Assembly (NCBI RefSeq): GCF_003336805.1
Contig: NZ_QFWJ01000004.1
Location: 124,001-188,000, forward strand
Direction of reading: 5' to 3'
Source: Marinospirillum perlucidum
Lineage (GTDB): Bacteria > Pseudomonadota > Gammaproteobacteria > Pseudomonadales > Halomonadaceae
DNA: 64,000 nucleotides
The position numbers and the translations under genes are program-made. Of the stretch, positions 7,882-16,565 are shown in pieces; positions within the stretch are counted from its first letter, which is position 1, and every line of letters starts with the position of its first letter. Under the pieces are notes generated by a model. The model saw nothing but the letters and a program-made list of their open reading frames with translations. It did not search any database and was not told where the DNA came from.

Positions 7882-8588
7882 AGCCCTGGCATAAAATAGG
7901 TAGCGTCGTCTTGACGGGTTGGCTGCTTTCCAGCCCTGTTCAGGCCATGAGTGGCGGTCATTTCTGGGGTGTGTCTTTTGAAGAGTTGGAATATCGCACG
8001 GGTGATGAGGATTTGCTAGCCTGGAACGGTGATCTCTATTATGGCTCTGATGAACTGACCTTTCGTTGGCAACCCAGCGGTGAATACGTTCTGGAAGAAA
8101 GCCAGTATGCTTCGCTGCAGAATAACCTTGTGGTTCAGAAGCCGGTTTCAGGCTTCTTTGATGTCAAGGCAGGTGTGCGTCTGGATACACCGGAAGGCGA
8201 GGATCGCAACTATGTCCTGTTTGGGGTGACGGGCCTGGCACCCCAGTGGATTGAGATGGATGCAAACTTTTACTGGAGTGATAACAGCAAGGCGTCTGCT
8301 GATCTGGATCTGGAATATGAAATCTTGCTGACCAACTACTGGGTTCTCAGCGCGGCAATGGACGTCAAGGTGGGTTTCCACGAAGATCTGGAAATCGGCC
8401 AGGCCAAAGGTCTGAACGCGACTGAGTTGGGTTTCCGCCTGTCCCGTGACCTTCTGGGCCGTACTCTTTCACCCTATGTTGGTGTGGTCAATGAACGCCT
8501 TTACGGTGATCGCAAAGACTGGGCAGAAGCTGCAGGAAGCGAACCCAGTGAGTGGTTTGCAGTGATCGGCGCTCGTTTAATGTTCTGA
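7878..8588 (+). CDS. copB: Copper resistance outer-membrane protein CopB (PcoB family)
   Basis: Predicted outer-membrane beta-barrel of 236 aa with a signal peptide (about 1-23, cleaved after VQA). The barrel strands show alternating aromatic and polar residues, and the chain ends with Phe (ARLMF) as barrel proteins do. It is shorter than plasmid PcoB because the N-terminal Met/His-rich extension is missing. PcoB-type proteins bind or pass copper at the outer membrane with CopA. The start overlaps the copA stop by 4 nt, so the pair is coupled. A strong terminator follows. Confidence 0.85.
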   Translation: MKPWHKIGSVVLTGWLLSSPVQAMSGGHFWGVSFEELEYRTGDEDLLAWNGDLYYGSDELTFRWQPSGEYVLEESQYASLQNNLVVQKPVSGFFDVKAGVRLDTPEGEDRNYVLFGVTGLAPQWIEMDANFYWSDNSKASADLDLEYEILLTNYWVLSAAMDVKVGFHEDLEIGQAKGLNATELGFRLSRDLLGRTLSPYVGVVNERLYGDRKDWAEAAGSEPSEWFAVIGARLMF

Positions 8589-8613
8589 CCACAAGCGCCT
8601 GGTTAAAAACCAG

Positions 8614-8645
8614 GGAGAGCCTGAATTTTCAGGCTCTCCTTTTAT
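8614..8645 (+). terminator. Rho-independent terminator after copI-copA-copB
   Basis: An 11-bp stem, GGAGAGCCTGA/TCAGGCTCTCC with loop ATTT, is followed by a T-rich run (TTTTATT). It separates the copIAB operon from the P-type ATPase gene that starts 22 nt later. Confidence 0.88.
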
Positions 8646-8666
8646 TCATTGGACGGGAGCAAACGG

Positions 8667-10961
8667 ATGGTCAAGCAAAAACCGGAAACTGCTGCAACTC
8701 AGATTATCGAGCTGATCGTGCCCGGGATGGGATCGAATCACTGTGCCGGAATTGTCAGTAAAACCCTTCATCGCCTGGAAGGGGTTGAAAGCCTGGATGT
8801 CAATATTGCCCGCCATCAGGTGAAAGTCACGGTTAAAGTGGATGGCCCGGATCAAGAGCAGTTGCGCGAGGCAGTTGAAGGTGCGGGCTATGATGTCGCC
8901 AGCGTTAAAGCTGAGGGTGATGATTCCGAGCAGTCGGATGAAGAAATTGAAGCTTCTTACCTGTCTCAAGCCAGGCAGCGCCTATGGATTGCTGCAATTC
9001 CCACTACCTTGATCATGCTGCTGATGTTGCCGCATATGTTCTGGCAACCCCTGCCCGGTTATCTGTTGGTGATTGCGGTGCTGGCTTTCCCCGTGGTCTT
9101 TCTTTTCGGTGGGGCCGCAACACATAAAGCATCCTGGCGTTCACTGAAAAACGGCACCTTCAATATGGATGTGCTGATTTCCATGGGCAGTCTACCGCCT
9201 TATTTACTGGGCTTGCTGGGCTTTATTTTTCCCATGACCTCTTTTATCGAGATGGCGGCCACCATCATGACCTTTCATTTGCTGGGTCGCTATCTTGAAG
9301 CCCTGGCCAAGGGCCGAGCCTCTCAGGCGATCAAGAAACTGATGAATATGGGTGCCAAAACAGCACGGGTGGAACGTGATGGCAAGGAAGTTGAAGTGCC
9401 GGTCAAGGAGCTTCAGCCCGGTGATATTCTGGTGGTGCGCCCGGGTGACAAGGTGCCAACCGATGGCGAAGTCATTGAAGGTGAAAGCCATCTGGATGAG
9501 TCTCTGGCAACCGGGGAATCATTGCCGGTTTACAAGGCGGTTGGTGACTCGGTCATTGGGGCGACTTTGAACAAGGAAGGTCGTCTGAGGATCAAGGCAA
9601 CTCGGGTCGGCAAGGACACCTTTCTGTCGCAGGTCGTGAAGCTGATCGATCAGGCTCAGGGTGCGCGGGTGCCGATTCAGGAATTCGCTGATCGCATGAC
9701 CGGCCGCTTTGTTCCCCTGGTGATTATTATTGCGCTGCTCAGTCTGGTCGGCTGGTGGCTGTTTGCCGATGCTCTGCGACCCATACTCTTCTGGGGTGAA
9801 GGCTTCCTGCCCTGGGTGAATGCTGAAACCACAGCACCACTTCTCGGTTTGTTGGCTGCCATTGCTGTTCTGGTGATTGCTTGCCCCTGTGCTCTGGGTC
9901 TGGCAACGCCTACTGCCCTGATGGTGGGTTCCGGTATCGGTGCTGAGCGCGGTATTTTGATCCGCTCCGGGGAGGCGATTCAGACCTTCAAGGACATTAA
10001 GGTGATAGTGCTGGACAAGACAGGCACCATCACCCGTGGTGAGCCGCGCTTGACAGAACTGAAAGCTGCTGAAGGGGTTGATGAGGATCAGCTTCTGCAT
10101 TTGGCGGCGAGCGTGGAAAAAGCCTCAGAACACCCGATTGCCCGAGCAATTGTTAATGCTGCTGAAGAAAAAGAGATGTCCCTGGCCAGCGTTCAATCCT
10201 TTCAATCCACGGAAGCCAGAGGTGTTTCCGGTGAGGTTGAAGGATGCAAGATTCTGATCGGCAATTATCGTTTGCTGGAAGAAGCAGGTGTTCAGGGATT
10301 GGCCTCTATGCAAGAAACCATGCAGCAATTGGAAGCCCGGGGGCGAACTGTGATCCTGCTGGCTGCCGATGGCCAGTTACAGGGCTTGCTGGCTGTTGCT
10401 GATACTTTGAAGAAAGAGTCCTTTGCTGCCATTGAAGGGATGCACAGGATGGGTCTCAGAGTGGTGATGCTGACAGGTGATAACCGGCGGGCTGCTCAGG
10501 CAGTTGCTGATGAAGTCGGTATTGATGAGGTTTATGCCGAGGTTTTGCCGGAAGACAAGGTTCGAATTGTACGCGAACTGCAGGAAAAATACGGTCAGGT
10601 GGTGGCCATGGTCGGGGATGGCATCAATGATGCCCCTGCACTGACTCAGGCCAATGTCGGTATTGCCATAGGTGCTGGTGCCGATGTGGCCATCGAAGCT
10701 GCCGATGTCACTCTGGTCAAGGGTGAACTGACCGGTGTGGTCGAAGCCATGCAGCTTTCCAAGGCAACCTTTGGCAAAATCGTACAGAACCTGGTTTGGG
10801 CCAGCGCCTATAATCTTGCCGCTATTCCCATTGCCGCGCTGGGTCTCTTGCATCCCATGATAGGTGTGATTGCCATGACCGCCAGTTCACTTTCGGTGAT
10901 CGGGAACTCCATGCTGCTCAAGCGCAGTTTCAAGCCTGTAACTGAGAGGAGTCAGAGATGA
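8667..10961 (+). CDS. copA: P1B-type copper-exporting ATPase with atypical HMA domain
   Basis: Inner-membrane P1B-1 ATPase of 764 aa exporting Cu(I) from the cytoplasm. There is one N-terminal HMA domain (about 10-80), whose metal loop reads GMGSNHC: Met21, Ser23, Cys26. One Cys of the usual CxxC is therefore Ser. The membrane Cu site CPC is at 406-408, the phosphorylated Asp is D450 (DKTGT), and GDGINDAP is present. I start at ATG 8667 because GGGAG lies 7 nt upstream; an in-frame TTG at 8649 is less likely. It overlaps the small DUF2933-like gene by 4 nt. This is the first of two P1B ATPases in the island. Confidence 0.92.
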   Translation: MVKQKPETAATQIIELIVPGMGSNHCAGIVSKTLHRLEGVESLDVNIARHQVKVTVKVDGPDQEQLREAVEGAGYDVASVKAEGDDSEQSDEEIEASYLSQARQRLWIAAIPTTLIMLLMLPHMFWQPLPGYLLVIAVLAFPVVFLFGGAATHKASWRSLKNGTFNMDVLISMGSLPPYLLGLLGFIFPMTSFIEMAATIMTFHLLGRYLEALAKGRASQAIKKLMNMGAKTARVERDGKEVEVPVKELQPGDILVVRPGDKVPTDGEVIEGESHLDESLATGESLPVYKAVGDSVIGATLNKEGRLRIKATRVGKDTFLSQVVKLIDQAQGARVPIQEFADRMTGRFVPLVIIIALLSLVGWWLFADALRPILFWGEGFLPWVNAETTAPLLGLLAAIAVLVIACPCALGLATPTALMVGSGIGAERGILIRSGEAIQTFKDIKVIVLDKTGTITRGEPRLTELKAAEGVDEDQLLHLAASVEKASEHPIARAIVNAAEEKEMSLASVQSFQSTEARGVSGEVEGCKILIGNYRLLEEAGVQGLASMQETMQQLEARGRTVILLAADGQLQGLLAVADTLKKESFAAIEGMHRMGLRVVMLTGDNRRAAQAVADEVGIDEVYAEVLPEDKVRIVRELQEKYGQVVAMVGDGINDAPALTQANVGIAIGAGADVAIEAADVTLVKGELTGVVEAMQLSKATFGKIVQNLVWASAYNLAAIPIAALGLLHPMIGVIAMTASSLSVIGNSMLLKRSFKPVTERSQR

Positions 10962-11146
10962 AACATCAACATGCGGGTATGCTGGTCATTTGCCTGGTGA
11001 TGCTGGGTGCTGGCCTTATGGTGGTGACTCAGGGTGGTAGCGGTTACGGTCTGTGGCTTCTGCTGCCCATGCTGGGCTGTCTGGTACTCCATCTAGTGTT
11101 GCACCGGAAAATGGATTCAGACCATGAGCATAAACCACCTGAATAA
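10958..11146 (+). CDS. Small two-helix membrane protein (DUF2933-like)
   Basis: Protein of 62 aa with two hydrophobic helices (about 7-24 and 29-48) and a His-rich cytoplasmic-type tail (DSDHEHKPPE). The pattern WLLLPMLGCLVLHLVLHRK with terminal His/Glu fits DUF2933, small membrane proteins often beside copper ATPases. Their function is unknown. The start overlaps the ATPase stop (ATGA), so it is made together with the ATPase and may be an accessory subunit or metal-binding adaptor (inference). Confidence 0.65.
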   Translation: MKHQHAGMLVICLVMLGAGLMVVTQGGSGYGLWLLLPMLGCLVLHLVLHRKMDSDHEHKPPE

Positions 11147-11242
11147 ACCACTGTTGCAGAAACTTTCAGGAAATGATGAACTTAAAAACAGGTTCCATGT
11201 CATTTACTTTAACAACTCGACTGTTGGGTGCTTGAAATCATA

Positions 11243-11620
11243 ATGATCGTAACCAGCCGCCACCTTGTCCCCGTTTTGCTGTCACTGCTGTTGGCAGTGA
11301 GTGGGCCGGTATCGGCTGTCACCAAAGTGGTGGATGGTCATGCAACCAATGCCAAGGTGAATTGTGCTTCCCTGTTGGTGGATCAGGCTGAAAACAACAG
11401 TGCCCCGTCTGACAAGAGCAGTCACTGTGACGCTGCCTCAGATATGGCTTGTCATGGTGCTGCCGGGCCAGGCAAATGCAGCTTCGGCTTTGTTCTAGTG
11501 CTGACGGCTTCCACAGATTTATTGGAGACTGGCTCTCTACCGGTGCTAAGTGCCCGAGTAGCTAACTATCAGGATCCTTTCCTGGCTTTCATTACACCCC
11601 CTCCACAAAGTCACTCCTAA
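11243..11620 (+). CDS. Small secreted Cys-containing protein in the copper island
   Basis: Protein of 125 aa with a signal peptide (about 1-25). The short mature domain carries scattered cysteines (NCASLL, SHCDAAS, MACHG, GKCSF) and His, and ends in a Pro-rich tail (TPPPQSHS). The plan of signal peptide, Cys/His cluster and Pro-rich tail matches the proteins at 2368 and 18845, though sequence identity is low. I do not recognise a firm family. The ATG at 11243 is preferred over an in-frame GTG at 11228, although its ribosome site is weak. A role in periplasmic copper binding or response is inferred only from context. Confidence 0.55.
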   Translation: MIVTSRHLVPVLLSLLLAVSGPVSAVTKVVDGHATNAKVNCASLLVDQAENNSAPSDKSSHCDAASDMACHGAAGPGKCSFGFVLVLTASTDLLETGSLPVLSARVANYQDPFLAFITPPPQSHS

Positions 11621-11730
11621 GTTTTAACCCGGACTTTTGCCCCTTGCGGCAATTTCATTGACGTTAATTCTTGCAACTTAAGTCCCGTACTTTCATTCAT
11701 CTGTTACGGGCCTTAATTGGAGTGAATCCT

Positions 11731-12018
11731 ATGAGCATTTCCAGAATTAAGCTTACGCTTATGACCGTTTTTCTGGCTGCAACTTTCAGCACCTTCTCTG
11801 TATTTGCCCAGGAAGATGAAGGGCATCACAGAAAGCCTTCTGAAGGTATGCATGAGATGAGCGGCGTGCATGGCATGGAGGGGATGATGGAAATGATGTC
11901 AGAAATGTCCCCGGAAGACCGTCAAGCCATGATCAAGGCCTGCACGAAGATGATGCAGAATCATGACAGCAACCCGATGCACGGCACCCGGAAAAATGAA
12001 GGTGCTGAGGCGAATTAA
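11731..12018 (+). CDS. Small periplasmic Met/His-rich protein
   Basis: Protein of 95 aa. A signal peptide (about 1-26, ending VFAQ) leads to a mature chain dense in Met and His (EGMHEM, GVHGMEGMMEMMSEM, MMQNHDSNPMHG) with a single Cys in KACTKMM. Such composition is typical of periplasmic Cu(I)/Ag(I)-binding proteins, and the segment SPEDRQAMIKACTKMMQ may be a helical metal hairpin. GGAGTG 7 nt before ATG 11731 fixes the start; an upstream TTG-type extension is not convincing. It probably has its own promoter in the AT-rich stretch at 11640-11700. No named family is recognised. Confidence 0.65.
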   Translation: MSISRIKLTLMTVFLAATFSTFSVFAQEDEGHHRKPSEGMHEMSGVHGMEGMMEMMSEMSPEDRQAMIKACTKMMQNHDSNPMHGTRKNEGAEAN

Positions 12019-12161
12019 GGGTTGAACTGTTCTCCGTTACTCGGGGGAGCCAGGGTAACCCCGAGCCTTACACTACACTCAAGTTATCGCTTTCAGTGCC
12101 AATGGGCATCAAAGCGTATTTCGTGAATACCAAAACTACTGATGTCAGGAGGTGCAATCCC

Positions 12162-12518
12162 ATGACTAAAGCACACAAAGGCACTATCCAGAAGGGCTTT
12201 CTGCTGCGCAGGAAACTGCCGGTTGAAGGGCTTGATGAGAAGCAGTGGAAAGATTTTGTTCAGGAGCTCAACCATCTTCCTTATGTTGACTTTGCCGAGC
12301 ATAAACCAACAAACAAGCTGGATGTAATCTATGATGGTAGTCATTGGTCCCTGGATGAGCTGTTGGAGTTGCTCAAGGCTCATGGTGGCCACGTTAAAGC
12401 TGGTTGGTGGACCCGAAAGAAACTGTCCTGGTATCAGTTTACAGATGAAAATGTCAGGGCCAATGCCAAGCACGAGCCATTTTGCTGCTCAAAAATTCCG
12501 CCCATGAAACGCAAGTAA
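12162..12518 (+). CDS. HMA-like (ferredoxin-fold) protein, first gene of the APC/ATPase operon
   Basis: Cytoplasmic protein of 118 aa with no signal peptide. Its predicted order of strands and helices (GFLLRRKLPV, a helix through EKQWKDFVQELNHLP, a strand, a helix SLDELLELLKAHGG, then a strand) looks like a heavy-metal-associated beta-alpha-beta fold. The usual CxxC loop is absent; a CC pair appears instead near the C-terminus (EPFCCSKIPP). AGGAGG 9 nt before the ATG is strong. The APC permease gene starts only 11 nt after its stop, so it is cotranscribed. A copper-chaperone or regulatory role is inferred; the family assignment is tentative. Confidence 0.55.
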   Translation: MTKAHKGTIQKGFLLRRKLPVEGLDEKQWKDFVQELNHLPYVDFAEHKPTNKLDVIYDGSHWSLDELLELLKAHGGHVKAGWWTRKKLSWYQFTDENVRANAKHEPFCCSKIPPMKRK

Positions 12519-12529
12519 TCGGAGGTTGA

Positions 12530-13885
12530 ATGAGCGAGAACCAGGATAGAAGCACTCAGTATCAGGAGGGCAGTCTCACTTTGCCTGGAACCGTGATGCT
12601 GGGCACCGGTGTCATGATTGGTGCCGGCATTTTTGCGCTGACCGGGCAAATGGCGCAGATGACGGGTGTATTGTTCCCACTGGCATTTCTGGCTGCTGCG
12701 GTGGTTGTCAGCTTCAGCGCCTATTCCTACATCAAGATATCCAATGCTTACCCCTCAGCCGGTGGCATCGGCATGTATCTGCACAAAGCCTACGGGAACC
12801 GGCTGCCGACGGCTTTCAATGCCTTGTTGATGTATTTTTCCATGGTGATTGCCCAGAGTTTTCTGGCTCGCACCTTCGGCTCTTACACCATGCAGCTTTT
12901 CGGTGGCGACCAAAGTGGTTACCTGGTGCCTCTTCTGGGTGTCTTCCTAATCCTGGCCGCCTTTCTGGTCAACCTGTTGGGTAATCGAATGATTCAGGGT
13001 GTGGCCTCTTTTATAGGCATCCTGAAAATCGCGGGTATTGTGGTCTTCGGGGTTGTGGGTGTCTGGGTTGCCGACAGCATTTCAGTCGACTTCTCAAGTC
13101 CCGGAGAGGCTGGAACTGTGGGCAATTTCCTGGGTGCAACGGCACTGGGTATCCTGGCCTTCAAAGGCTTCACCACGATTACCAACAGTGGTTCGGAAGT
13201 GAAAGATCCCAAACGCAACGTGGGGCGCGCCATCATTATTTCCATTGCGGCCTGTGTGGTGATCTATACGCTGGTTGGTTTTGCCGTGGCAAGTAATCTA
13301 TCCCTGGCTGAAATTATCAAGACTCAGGATTATTCCCTTGCCGCTGCTGCACGTCCGGCACTGGGGGAGTACGCCGTCTGGTTTACGATTGTCCTTGCCA
13401 TGATGGCCACTGCAGGCGGTATTCTGGCCAGTATCTTTGCTGTTTCACGCATGCTGGCGATGCTGACCGAGATGAAACTGGTTCCCCACAGGCATTTCGG
13501 CATGCCCGGCAGCATCCAGAAGCACACCCTGGTCTACACTGTGGTTCTGGGTTTGATTCTGACGGCTTTCTTTGACCTTTCCAGGATTGCCGCGCTGGGT
13601 ATTGTGTTTTACCTGATTATGGATATTGCCATCCACTGGGGTGTGCTGCGCTATCTGCGCAAGGACATCAAGGCTAATGTCTGGGTGCCTGGGATCGCTA
13701 TTCTGCTGGACTTGCTCGCGCTTGGAGGTTTTGTCTGGGTCAAATTAAATACGGATGCTTTTGTCATTGGCGTAGCGGTAGTTGGGATGCTGGTGATCGC
13801 AATTGCTGAACAAATTTTTCTGAAGAGAACGGCGGGAATAGAACCGCCTGATGGTGAATCTCATCATGAGCACCACCATCACTAA
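12530..13885 (+). CDS. APC-superfamily permease with His-rich C-terminus
   Basis: Inner-membrane transporter of 451 aa with about 12 hydrophobic helices. The first helix carries the APC signature GVMIGAGIFALTGQ, whose GAGIF loop binds the substrate carboxylate or amine in amino-acid permeases. The C-terminal cytoplasmic tail ends in a metal-binding-like run (SHHEHHHH). It sits inside the copper island between an HMA-like protein and a second copper ATPase, with 11 and 27 nt gaps. The substrate is not known: an amino acid that chelates copper, or a metal complex, are both possible (inference). The family call is secure, the function is not. Confidence 0.85.
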   Translation: MSENQDRSTQYQEGSLTLPGTVMLGTGVMIGAGIFALTGQMAQMTGVLFPLAFLAAAVVVSFSAYSYIKISNAYPSAGGIGMYLHKAYGNRLPTAFNALLMYFSMVIAQSFLARTFGSYTMQLFGGDQSGYLVPLLGVFLILAAFLVNLLGNRMIQGVASFIGILKIAGIVVFGVVGVWVADSISVDFSSPGEAGTVGNFLGATALGILAFKGFTTITNSGSEVKDPKRNVGRAIIISIAACVVIYTLVGFAVASNLSLAEIIKTQDYSLAAAARPALGEYAVWFTIVLAMMATAGGILASIFAVSRMLAMLTEMKLVPHRHFGMPGSIQKHTLVYTVVLGLILTAFFDLSRIAALGIVFYLIMDIAIHWGVLRYLRKDIKANVWVPGIAILLDLLALGGFVWVKLNTDAFVIGVAVVGMLVIAIAEQIFLKRTAGIEPPDGESHHEHHHH

Positions 13886-13912
13886 ACATTTATTCCAACG
13901 GAGGTTCCTACT

Positions 13913-14140
13913 ATGGGTGAGGCACAAATGTACGGTAATACCATGTGGGCGGGGCACTGGCTATGGATGCTGGTTTTTGCTCTGATTGCAGTTATCCCGG
14001 CTTGGCGTATCTGCAAGCGTACCGGGTATCCGGGCTGGCTGGGTCTTCTGATTCTGGTTCCTCTTCTAAATTTAGGGCTGCTTTATTTCCTTGCTTTTGC
14101 CAAGTGGCCGGTAGACAAGAAAGGAGACCTTAATGACTGA
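13913..14140 (+). CDS. Small two-helix membrane protein between permease and ATPase
   Basis: Protein of 75 aa with two hydrophobic helices (about 14-30 and 40-62) joined by a basic Cys-containing loop ([12 protein letters not shown]), and a charged C-terminus. It recalls small DUF805/signal-peptidase-anchor-like membrane peptides, but I cannot name a family. CGGAGG precedes the ATG. The last 8 nt (ATGACTGA) overlap the start of the following ATPase gene, so the two are translationally coupled and it may be an accessory subunit of that pump (inference). Confidence 0.65.
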   Translation: MGEAQMYGNTMWAGHWLWMLVFALIAVIPAWRICKRTGYPGWLGLLILVPLLNLGLLYFLAFAKWPVDKKGDLND

Positions 14141-16514
14141 ACATCAGCATAAGCATCATCATGAACACGAACATCACCACCACGATCACTCTCATGACTC
14201 TGATTCTGGAGAGTACACGGCCAAGGATCCGGTTTGCGGTATGTCGGTTGATCCGCACACAGCGGAGCATCGCAGCCAGCATCAGGGCAAAACCTGGTAT
14301 TTCTGTTCTTCGGGCTGCCAGTCCAAGTTTGAAAAAGACCCCGAACACTACTTGGACGACCAGCAGAAACAGGATAAGCCGGTTCCTCCAGGGGCTGTTT
14401 ATACTTGCCCCATGCACCCGGAAATCCGCCGGGAGAAGCCGGGGGATTGCCCTATCTGTGGTATGGCTCTGGAACCGGAAGAAGTCAGCCTGGATGACGG
14501 CCCCTCGGCAGAACTCAAGGATATGACGTTGCGCTTCTGGGTAGGCCTGGTGCTGGCGCTGCCGGTGTTTCTGCTGGAAATGGGTGGGCATCTATTCAGT
14601 ATCGATCATCTTCTGGATCCCCAGACTTCTAACTGGATTCAACTGGTACTGGCCACACCCGTGGTTGCCTGGTGCGGTTGGCCCTTTTTTGTACGTGGCT
14701 GGAAGTCCATCGTTAACCGTAACCTCAACATGTTCACACTGATTGCCATCGGCACCGGGGTGGCGCTGGTTTACAGTCTGGTGGCGACACTGGCTCCCCA
14801 GATTTTCCCCGGAGCTTTCCGTCAGGAAGATGGCTCGGTTGCCGTGTATTTTGAAGCGGCAGCCGTGATCGTGGTGTTGGTGCTGTTAGGGCAGGTGCTG
14901 GAATTACGAGCCAGAGAAAAAACCTCCGGGGCCATCAAGGCGCTGCTGGATCTGGCCCCTGCGACGGCGCGCAAGCTGGATGATGAAGGCGGCGAATCCG
15001 ATGTAGGTCTGGAAGAGGTCAAGGTGGGTGACCGTCTTCGGGTGCGCCCTGGTGACAAGGTGCCGCTGGATGGCGAGGTGCTGGAAGGCAGCTCCAATAT
15101 TGATGAGTCCATGGTGACGGGTGAACCTCTGGCCGTGGGTAAAAAGGCTGGCGATCAGGTGATCGGGGGCAGCATCAACCAGCAGGGCAGCTTTATCATG
15201 CGGGCCGACAAGGTAGGCCGGGATACCATGCTTTCGCAGATCGTGCAGATGGTGGCCAGTGCCCAGCGCAGTCGTGCCCCGATCCAGGGGCTGGCAGACA
15301 AAGTATCGAGCTACTTTGTACCTGCGGTGATTGCCGTCTCGATTGTCGCCTTTATTGTCTGGTCTGTTTTTGGGCCAACGCCGCCCATGGCTTTCGGCCT
15401 GATCGCCGCCGTCAGCGTCTTGATCATTGCCTGTCCCTGTGCTCTGGGCCTGGCCACCCCCATGTCGATCATGGTGGGGGTGGGTCGCGGTGCGCAAAGT
15501 GGCGTACTGATCCGGGATGCCGAAGCGCTGGAGCGCATGGAAAAGGTGGACACTCTGGTCGTGGATAAAACCGGCACTCTTACCGAGGGTAAGCCTCAGG
15601 TCACCAGGCTGGTTCCTGCCGAGGGGTTCAGCGACCAAGACCTGATGCACTTTGCGGCTGGCCTGGAAAAAGGCAGTGAGCACCCACTGGCTCAGGCCAT
15701 ACTGGATAAGGCCAAAGAAATGGAGCTGAAGCTGCCGGAGTCCGAAGACTTTGACTCCCCCAACGGCAAAGGGGTGACCGGTAAGATTGAAGGAAAGCAG
15801 GTGCTGCTGGGCAATCGTATTTTGATGGAGTCCGAAAACGTTCCTACTGATGATTTTGAGGAGGAAGCCGACCAGCTTCGCAAAGATGGGGCAACCGTGA
15901 TTTTCGCAGCCCTGGAGGGCAAGATCTGTGGTTTGCTTGCCATTGCCGATCCCATCAAGGAAACCACTGAGGCGGCCATTTCCGCCCTGCAGAAAGACGG
16001 TATCCGGGTGGTGATGCTGACGGGCGACAATCGCACCTCAGCCGAAGCCGTGGCTCGCAAGCTGCACATAGATGAAGTGGAAGCGGAGATCCTGCCGGAA
16101 GACAAGGGCAAAATCGTTCAGCGCTTGAAAGATGAAGGGCGTGTGGTGGTCATGGCCGGGGATGGTGTTAACGATGCCCCTGCTTTGGCAACCGCCGATG
16201 TGGGTGTTGCCATGGGCGGTGGTACTGATGTTGCCATCGAAAGTGCCGGAGTCACCCTGTTGCGGGGCGATTTGATGGGCATTGTCGAAGCCCGGCAGCT
16301 GTCTCTGGCGACCATGCGCAATATCCGCCAGAACCTGTTTTTTGCCTTTGTTTACAACTCAGCCGGTGTTCCCATTGCTGCAGGCGTACTTTATCCGTTT
16401 TTCGGCATTCTGCTGTCCCCCATCTTTGCGGCCGCAGCCATGTCGTTATCTTCGGTCAGCGTCATCACCAACGCCCTGCGTTTGAGGGTAATTAAGCTGG
16501 GGAAAGACAGCTGA
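14133..16514 (+). CDS. P1B-type copper-transporting ATPase with His-rich, YHS and CPMHP N-terminus
   Basis: Second P1B ATPase, 793 aa. The first 25 residues are mostly His (a metal-sponge tail). A YHS-type domain follows (DPVCGMSV near 32-39 and YFCSSGC near 56-62), then a heavy-metal-binding module (CPMHPEI ... CPICGMAL, about 92-113). The membrane core has CPCALG (Cys434, Cys436), phospho-Asp478 in DKTGT, and GDGVNDAP. This layout fits the CopB/CopF-like copper or silver exporters rather than the HMA-type pump upstream. It ends a four-gene operon and is followed by a stem-loop shared with the convergent oprC gene. Confidence 0.92.
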   Translation: MTEHQHKHHHEHEHHHHDHSHDSDSGEYTAKDPVCGMSVDPHTAEHRSQHQGKTWYFCSSGCQSKFEKDPEHYLDDQQKQDKPVPPGAVYTCPMHPEIRREKPGDCPICGMALEPEEVSLDDGPSAELKDMTLRFWVGLVLALPVFLLEMGGHLFSIDHLLDPQTSNWIQLVLATPVVAWCGWPFFVRGWKSIVNRNLNMFTLIAIGTGVALVYSLVATLAPQIFPGAFRQEDGSVAVYFEAAAVIVVLVLLGQVLELRAREKTSGAIKALLDLAPATARKLDDEGGESDVGLEEVKVGDRLRVRPGDKVPLDGEVLEGSSNIDESMVTGEPLAVGKKAGDQVIGGSINQQGSFIMRADKVGRDTMLSQIVQMVASAQRSRAPIQGLADKVSSYFVPAVIAVSIVAFIVWSVFGPTPPMAFGLIAAVSVLIIACPCALGLATPMSIMVGVGRGAQSGVLIRDAEALERMEKVDTLVVDKTGTLTEGKPQVTRLVPAEGFSDQDLMHFAAGLEKGSEHPLAQAILDKAKEMELKLPESEDFDSPNGKGVTGKIEGKQVLLGNRILMESENVPTDDFEEEADQLRKDGATVIFAALEGKICGLLAIADPIKETTEAAISALQKDGIRVVMLTGDNRTSAEAVARKLHIDEVEAEILPEDKGKIVQRLKDEGRVVVMAGDGVNDAPALATADVGVAMGGGTDVAIESAGVTLLRGDLMGIVEARQLSLATMRNIRQNLFFAFVYNSAGVPIAAGVLYPFFGILLSPIFAAAAMSLSSVSVITNALRLRVIKLGKDS

Positions 16515-16526
16515 GAGGAGAAGTTG

Positions 16527-16556
16527 ATCAAGCCCGGCACTCAGGCCGGGCTTGAT
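16527..16556. terminator. Stem-loop between convergent ATPase and oprC genes
   Basis: A 12-bp perfect stem, ATCAAGCCCGGC/GCCGGGCTTGAT, with a 6-nt loop. Only short T-rich sequence follows on either strand, so it is a likely but not textbook bidirectional terminator. Confidence 0.6.
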
Positions 16557-16565
16557 GCTTTCGCT

